Source: Candidatus Poribacteria bacterium | GTDB taxonomy: Bacteria > Poribacteria > WGA-4E > WGA-3G | Direction of reading: 5' to 3' | DNA length: 64,000 bases | Assembly: GCA_022827185.1 (NCBI GenBank) | Contig: JAJDTM010000045.1 | Coordinates: forward strand, 1 to 64,000 | Part shown: piece by piece, positions 58,891 through 64,000 of the stretch | How positions within the stretch are numbered: the stretch's first letter is position 1 | Layout of the letters: each line of letters begins with the position of its first letter | Notes under the pieces: generated by a model | Told to the model about the DNA's origin: nothing | Seen by the model: only the letters and a program-made list of their open reading frames with translations | Database searches by the model: none | Made by a program: the position numbers and the translations under genes

Positions 58891-61107
58891 ATGCAATCCA
58901 GACACTTTTTCCTCACAATCCTGTTCTTTTGTAGTTGCTTACACCTCGGTTTCGCACAGCAATCGACCGTTTTAAATCATGGTCATGGTGTGACTGTCCT
59001 AACGGTAAAATTTTCGCCAGTGGATAACAACCTGGTCGCAAGTGTAGGAGCTGACAACACCATCAAGTTGTGGGATTTGCAGAACCGGACGACGCGCCCC
59101 TTTAGCGGACATACTGCGACAATCAATTCAATTGCATTTTCACCAACTGGCAATCTGCTTGCCAGCGGGAGCGCGGATCGGACAGTCAGGTTATGGGACG
59201 TGCATACACAACAGAATATTGCCACACTTGAACATATCACAGACAGGGGAATCCAAGCCGTCACATTTTCACCAGATGGCCAACGGCTCGCTATCGCGGA
59301 TGGTGGGCATGATGTAATATTATGGAATATCCACACGCAAAGAGAGATAGCAACGCTGCCGAACGATAGTTCTGTCCGGTCATTAGCCTTCTCGCCCAAT
59401 GGACAATTTCTCGCGGCTGGCGGCACGGTTTGGAACCTTGCGGAACGCAAAGTTATCACTGAGCTTGAGGGTAGAAGTAGCAGACCAGTTGTATTTTCGC
59501 CGGACGGTAAACTCCTCGCTAATTGTAGTGGCAATAGCGGAGTCAATTTATGGGATGTCCGGGATTGGACACTTACCGCTGTACTACCCCAAAATTCCGG
59601 ATCCGAATGTCCCATTGATATAACGTCTGACAACAAGACCCTTGTAACGGGAAGATACCTCTGGTCCCTTGAAACAGGTCGGCGACTCGCTGACCTCGGC
59701 TGGGCTCGAACGGTCAGTCTCTCTCCGGATGGTAAAACCCTCGCCTGGGACGCTGTTGTTACTGGCACTGTGCGTGTTGACAACATAGAGGCATATCTAC
59801 AGACAAAACTCCCAGACAGATTCACCCTTAAACTGTACTATTTCTTGCCAAATAACCGATCGCCTCAGCCCGATATTGACGCAACTATAGAGCAGGGGAT
59901 AAAAGAGGCCCAACACGCATTCGCTGAACAGATGGCACATCACGGATTTGGAAGAAAAACATTTACTTACGAAACCGACGCATCCGGCAAAGCCGTCGTG
60001 CATCATATCAAGGGACAGCGCAATGCGGCATTTTATGTAAATAATCCCTATGCAAGTCAAGATTTTCTCGGTTGGCACCAACCACCATGGGCGAGCACGG
60101 AGCCTCTGCCCTATAAGCCCGATAGACCTGAAGACATCTACATCGTCTTTGTCGATGTAAGTTCGGAAGGGTGGGCTTCAAAGTGCAAAGCCTTTACAGC
60201 CTATTATAGTGAGAATGATGATCGTGGTGGCATCATCACTGCGCTTTCTCAAGACTTTTGTGTGGACCTCCTTAGTTTAACATGGATGCTCGGAAACGCT
60301 TTCGGGTTGTCACCCGATTCTATTAAGCGTTTTCGCGGCGCAACGGACAGCATCGAATTGTCTTATGCTGCTGCGGAGTGGTTAGATGCACATCGTTACT
60401 TCACTGCAAACCCAACTGATTTCAATGTACCACCAACGATTGAAATGTTGAAACCTCGCGCGGCTTTAACGGGCAGTCTCCATCTCAGCTTTAAAATTAC
60501 CGATCCTGATGGTCTCCATCAAGCACAGTTGCGTATACCCGAACCAAACAATGAACTCTTGTATATGTTGGGCCAGATGATTGGCTACAAATCATTAAGT
60601 GGCGAAACCAAAAATGTGAGATTCGTTACGACAGAATTGACACCGGCAAATAGATCGGTCACCCTCCATCTGATGGATACTTATGGCAACGTCACTGTCC
60701 GGAAATTTTCAATTGATACGCGAACCATCAAGCGCGAACCTGTGCCTGTTACCTTATCGCGTTTCCGAGCGGATCGCACCGATAGCGGTGTTATTCTCAA
60801 CTGGGCAACCGAATCGGAACTCAACAACGCAGGTTTCTATATTCTCCGCAGTGAAACAAAGAATGGACAATTCAAGAGCATCAACCCGACGTTAATACAA
60901 GGCGCAGGCACAACAAGTGACCGCAATACTTACACGTGGACAGATACGACCGCGAAACCGAATACCCGCTACTATTATCGGATAGAAGATATTTCGCATA
61001 CCGGTACGCGTCAACAACTGGCAACCGTCCGCTTGAGAGGACTGGTATCGGCAACCGGTAAAATGTTAACACGTTGGGCTGATTTGAAAAGACAGACGAT
61101 TTTTTAA
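58891..61107 (+). CDS. secreted WD40 plus inactive metzincin-like protein with W-tail
   Basis: The 738-residue protein has a signal peptide (FFLTILFFCSCLHLGFAQ) and a WD40 propeller (about 25-300; IAFSPTGNLLASGSADRTVRLWDVHT). A metzincin-related domain (about 310-500) follows, with zinc motif replaced: DLLSLTWMLGNAFGL stands where the next protein has HELGHVFGLVH. An Ig-like segment (FKITDPDGLHQAQLRI), a fibronectin III-like segment (LNWATESELNNAGFYILRSE) and the tail KMLTRWADLKRQ complete it. AAGGAG lies before 58891; the longer start reads repeat copy E. The protease-like domain should be catalytically dead. Confidence 0.82.
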   Translation: MQSRHFFLTILFFCSCLHLGFAQQSTVLNHGHGVTVLTVKFSPVDNNLVASVGADNTIKLWDLQNRTTRPFSGHTATINSIAFSPTGNLLASGSADRTVRLWDVHTQQNIATLEHITDRGIQAVTFSPDGQRLAIADGGHDVILWNIHTQREIATLPNDSSVRSLAFSPNGQFLAAGGTVWNLAERKVITELEGRSSRPVVFSPDGKLLANCSGNSGVNLWDVRDWTLTAVLPQNSGSECPIDITSDNKTLVTGRYLWSLETGRRLADLGWARTVSLSPDGKTLAWDAVVTGTVRVDNIEAYLQTKLPDRFTLKLYYFLPNNRSPQPDIDATIEQGIKEAQHAFAEQMAHHGFGRKTFTYETDASGKAVVHHIKGQRNAAFYVNNPYASQDFLGWHQPPWASTEPLPYKPDRPEDIYIVFVDVSSEGWASKCKAFTAYYSENDDRGGIITALSQDFCVDLLSLTWMLGNAFGLSPDSIKRFRGATDSIELSYAAAEWLDAHRYFTANPTDFNVPPTIEMLKPRAALTGSLHLSFKITDPDGLHQAQLRIPEPNNELLYMLGQMIGYKSLSGETKNVRFVTTELTPANRSVTLHLMDTYGNVTVRKFSIDTRTIKREPVPVTLSRFRADRTDSGVILNWATESELNNAGFYILRSETKNGQFKSINPTLIQGAGTTSDRNTYTWTDTTAKPNTRYYYRIEDISHTGTRQQLATVRLRGLVSATGKMLTRWADLKRQTIF

Positions 61108-61115
61108 ATTATGAT

Positions 61116-61350
61116 AGGATTTACACATCACCTCTTAAAGTCCCCCTGATAAGGGGGATTTAGGGGGTTTATAGTAACATCTAAAAATAATGAGACACCT
61201 CTTGAAAGACGGGCGAGGGGACCTCGCCCCTACGAACCGTCTTTTGTTAAAGGAAAAGTGTCTATTTAATTGTTGATTCTACTATAAAGGACAGAAATTA
61301 CCGGTTTTTGCGTCTAAATGTCCAATATTTGTCCAATTTGCGTAAGTCCT
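61116..61350. repeat. AGGACTTACGCA inverted-repeat element, copy F
   Basis: Left end AGGATTTACACA (61116-61127, two changes) and right end TGCGTAAGTCCT (61339-61350) give 235 bp. It contains the copy A core in reverse orientation (CCTCTTAAAGTCCCC...GGGGATTTAGGGGG) and an AGACGG...CCGTCT hairpin with GGCGAGGGG/CCTCGCCCC inside. It may be a composite of nested elements. Confidence 0.65.
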
Positions 61351-61384
61351 GTATGAGATAACTGTTTAGGAGGTTCTCTTTAAC

Positions 61385-64000
61385 ATGCAAATCAAACTTA
61401 CCGTGCAAATCAAACTGTTATTTTTCACGCTCACGGCTTTCATATTGTTACCGCCCGTTGCTTTCGCACAAGCACAACAAGGTGAGGGACCTATCGTCCG
61501 GCTCATCTACTTTCGCCCCAGTGACCGTGCCACCCACCCTGATATCGACGCAAAAGTGGATGCACTGATTCAGGACGTACAGCGGTTCTTCGCCGACCAA
61601 ATGGAAACACACGGATTCAGCAGAAAGACATTCTTGTATGAGACCCACCCGAACGGAAAAGCGGTGGTACATCATGTGACTGGACGATACACGGACGCAC
61701 ATTATACAAGGTTTGCTTTCGGAACAGGCATGTGGGGTGAAATTGACTACGTACATAGGTTTAGCGAAACAAAAGACATTTATCTCGTTTTGACAGATAT
61801 GAGCTCTGAAACGTATCCCAAGTACGTCTGCAGCCTTGACCCTGAAGTCATAAAAGCAGCGGGTCAGGTGTGCGGTGTCGCTGTGGGTGTCGAATCAGCA
61901 GATACATCCGGCCTTGCCCTCGTCCCGATTGGTCAATGTTTTAACATTCGGGTAATTGCGCATGAGTTGGGGCATGTCTTTGGATTGGTACACGATTTTC
62001 GCAATAATGCCTTCCTGATGTCTCACGGAACAGCCCCAAACGACGGATACCAATTGTCCTATTGTGCTGCAGAATGGTTGGATGTCCATCCGGCTTTTAA
62101 CCCCGGTGGAATTTTCCTCCCGTCAAACACCACCGTAAAACTATCTGCCAGCCCTACTTCTGAAGGAGATGCGATTCATCTCCGCTTTGAAATAACTGAC
62201 CCCGATGGACTACATCAAGTCCAATTAATACATTTCAGAGACCCGGATGTTGCACATGTGCTGCTTGATTTTAAGGGATTAAATGGTGCCACAAACAGCA
62301 TCTTTGAATTCATCTCTACTGAAACTGCATTGGTAAATTCTCGTTCTGTTCAAATCCAGTGTGTTGATATCAACGGAAGTTACTTAAGAGGCTGGTATAC
62401 AGATCCTACCGCTACTTGGTCTCCCCTAAATGACTTCGCGGAATGGGGTTTACAGTACGCTAAAACAGTGAACGTGCAGCAGCCGCAAAGTTTTGTTGAT
62501 AAAATGAGTCTACCGGAAGGTGCCAAACTGCGCTTGGGTAAAGGCGTCTTAAGGGACGTAACATATTCCCCCGACGGCACCCGGCTGGCGGTTGTGAGTT
62601 CTATCGGTATCAGAATCTATGATGTGGATACTTATCAGGAGCTCTCTCTCCTTACTGGACATCAGTTCGATGCTGGACAAACAATGTTTAGTCCAGATGG
62701 AAAAATGCTCGTAACTGGAAGCAACTATTTTACCAATCGCCTCTATCTCTGGGATGTTGAGACGGAAAGCATCCTTCACACCTTCACCGGGCCCTATAAT
62801 AGTAGGTCGCGGGCTATATACGTAGCGTTTGATGGTCAGACGCTCATCAGTGCATGGGCAGATGGCACCCTCCGTTTCTGGGATATCGGCACAGGCACGC
62901 TCACACACACTGTAAGTATCCCTAATATTGCGAATCACAGTGTTGTAACACTTATTCCAAATAAGCGGATACTCGCAAAGGCAGATACCCAATCAGATGA
63001 AATCACCCTCTATAATATTGACACAGGTGCGCTCATACGTTCTCTTAAGGGAACCAATCTTAGCAATGCAGGAGTATTTAGTGACGGGCAGATACTTGCC
63101 GTATGGGGTACGAAGCTGAACTATCTTAGTAGGATCAGTTACATCCAGGGGGCTAAAACGGGCAGTGTTGACTTATGGGATGTTGATACAGGTAACCTCA
63201 TCCGCACGGTTCATCTAAATTCCGGGTCAAATACAATTGCCTTGAGTCCAGATAGGCAGATACTTGCAATTGGATATAGAAGGACCGTAGAGTTACGGGA
63301 TATTGACACGGGGCGCGTTTTTCAGGCATTCCCCTTGCATAATAGGCTCTCGTATTCCGGTGGAATCCATATTGTTAAATTTAGTCCGGATGGCCAAAGA
63401 ATCGTTTGTGGGGGGGTGAGTGATATCCTTACTTCATGGGATGTTAGCACGGGCGACCACCTTCACACTTTTACAGGATATACGTCAGCGATCACAAGCC
63501 TCGCGTTTTCTCCCGATGGCAAGAAACTCGCAAGCACCAGCTTGGATAAGAATATCCGTTTATGGGATGCAAAGACAGGTCATCTCACCCGCGTCCTTGA
63601 AAACTACGCCCAAAGCATGGACATTGCCTTCAGTCCAGATGGGCAGATACTCGCAAGCCCGGGGGCAGTTGGCGATATCTATTTCTGGGATACCGAAACG
63701 GGGCAGCTTTCCGACGTGCTGAGAAAACACCGATCAGAGGTACGTAGCCTTGCGTTCAGTTCAGATGGACAAATGCTTGTAAGCGGGGATTACAGCGGTG
63801 CCATCGCCGTGTGGGATGTTAGGACCAAAACCTTTCGCTTAGGGATCGTAGCGCATCCAGGGGAAATTGAGAGCGTAGCATTTTCTCCAGATGGTAAAAC
63901 AATCGCGAGCCAGATGGACCCTTGGAGTGAGGCATCTCCCATCCGTTTATATAACGCTGCGACGGGCCACCTCATCCAGGAATTGGAGAAGGTGGTGTTT
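61385..64000 (+). CDS. secreted metzincin-type metalloprotease fused to WD40 repeats (3' end outside window)
   Basis: The frame is open for 872 codons up to the window end. A signal peptide (LLFFTLTAFILLPPVAFA) is followed by a metalloprotease domain (about 35-240) with the full metzincin motif HELGHVFGLVHD and a Met-turn-like FLMSHG. An Ig-like segment (LRFEITDPDGLHQVQLIHF) leads into a WD40 propeller from about residue 370 (YSPDGTRLAVVSS; FSPDGKMLVTGS; FSPDGKKLASTSLDKNIRLWDA). It is a paralogue of the preceding protein with the order of propeller and protease swapped. AGGAGG lies 11 bases before the ATG. Confidence 0.85.
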   Translation, partial: MQIKLTVQIKLLFFTLTAFILLPPVAFAQAQQGEGPIVRLIYFRPSDRATHPDIDAKVDALIQDVQRFFADQMETHGFSRKTFLYETHPNGKAVVHHVTGRYTDAHYTRFAFGTGMWGEIDYVHRFSETKDIYLVLTDMSSETYPKYVCSLDPEVIKAAGQVCGVAVGVESADTSGLALVPIGQCFNIRVIAHELGHVFGLVHDFRNNAFLMSHGTAPNDGYQLSYCAAEWLDVHPAFNPGGIFLPSNTTVKLSASPTSEGDAIHLRFEITDPDGLHQVQLIHFRDPDVAHVLLDFKGLNGATNSIFEFISTETALVNSRSVQIQCVDINGSYLRGWYTDPTATWSPLNDFAEWGLQYAKTVNVQQPQSFVDKMSLPEGAKLRLGKGVLRDVTYSPDGTRLAVVSSIGIRIYDVDTYQELSLLTGHQFDAGQTMFSPDGKMLVTGSNYFTNRLYLWDVETESILHTFTGPYNSRSRAIYVAFDGQTLISAWADGTLRFWDIGTGTLTHTVSIPNIANHSVVTLIPNKRILAKADTQSDEITLYNIDTGALIRSLKGTNLSNAGVFSDGQILAVWGTKLNYLSRISYIQGAKTGSVDLWDVDTGNLIRTVHLNSGSNTIALSPDRQILAIGYRRTVELRDIDTGRVFQAFPLHNRLSYSGGIHIVKFSPDGQRIVCGGVSDILTSWDVSTGDHLHTFTGYTSAITSLAFSPDGKKLASTSLDKNIRLWDAKTGHLTRVLENYAQSMDIAFSPDGQILASPGAVGDIYFWDTETGQLSDVLRKHRSEVRSLAFSSDGQMLVSGDYSGAIAVWDVRTKTFRLGIVAHPGEIESVAFSPDGKTIASQMDPWSEASPIRLYNAATGHLIQELEKVVF

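Noticed and set aside
1..64000. tRNA, rRNA, tmRNA or known metabolite riboswitches
   Set aside because: I looked for T-loop-like GGTTCRANNCC strings and CCA ends and for familiar riboswitch cores and found none in intergenic positions.

Overview
The window is a gene-dense bacterial chromosome segment that uses ordinary code 11 (TGA, TAA and TAG all end genes) with Shine-Dalgarno signals. No rRNA, tRNA, CRISPR array or prophage was seen. The mix of secreted LamG, WD40, CRTAC1 and DUF5916 proteins, a Ser/Thr kinase, a membrane ECF sigma factor, a sulfatase, Rieske proteins and many short palindromic repeats suggests a Candidatus Poribacteria-like or related PVC/FCB-type marine bacterium. That placement is inference from gene content, not a search.

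Layout. 1-860 is non-coding with a strong promoter and a structured, possibly transcribed region. 865-2738 holds radC, an rRNA methyltransferase and a small Cys-rich protein. 2927-8644 is a minus-strand operon led by a Ser/Thr kinase, followed by an HpcH-type aldolase, IolC and IolD (inositol catabolism), with a KDPG aldolase just upstream. 9638-12379 carries two tandem CorC/HlyC-type CBS membrane proteins. 12580-14955 is a tetrahydropterin locus: a tandem PTPS fusion, FolE and a short-chain reductase. 15303-18074 holds a rhodanese and a DUF4159 protein broken by one in-frame TGA. 18393-27711 is rich in secreted proteins and contains a first IS1341-type element (tnpB only) and two copies of an HhH + MORN/zinc-ribbon gene pair. 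28562-34446 holds two paralogous Rieske proteins, a HAD phosphatase and an ankyrin protein. 34901-37623 has a membrane-anchored ECF sigma factor fused to a beta-propeller, followed by a nearly identical secreted propeller. 38010-40331 is a truncated sulfatase abutting a second tnpB element. 40717-43437 is a divergent SHMT-like/enolase-superfamily pair. 43926-48175 is an operon of four secreted proteins. 48464-56778 is mixed metabolism and regulation, ending in a sigma-54 activator with a dead receiver domain. 56779-58069 is non-coding with operator-like repeats and a candidate small RNA. 58070-64000 carries two paralogous WD40/metzincin proteins with swapped domain order; the last runs off the window.

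The strongest new leads are: (1) a tandem PTPS protein whose two halves have lost complementary catalytic residues; (2) a pseudoknotted 5' leader upstream of both tnpB genes, supported by compensatory base changes between the copies; (3) an ECF sigma factor fused through a membrane helix to a beta-propeller, with a secreted twin of that propeller next door; (4) a shared C-terminal tail, roughly [RK]L-x-x-x-W-x-[DEK]-[LI]-K, on six exported proteins, which looks like a sorting tag; (5) a duplicated HhH-MORN gene pair; and (6) a family of mobile inverted repeats ending in AGGACTTACGCA, one copy of which splits the pterin locus.
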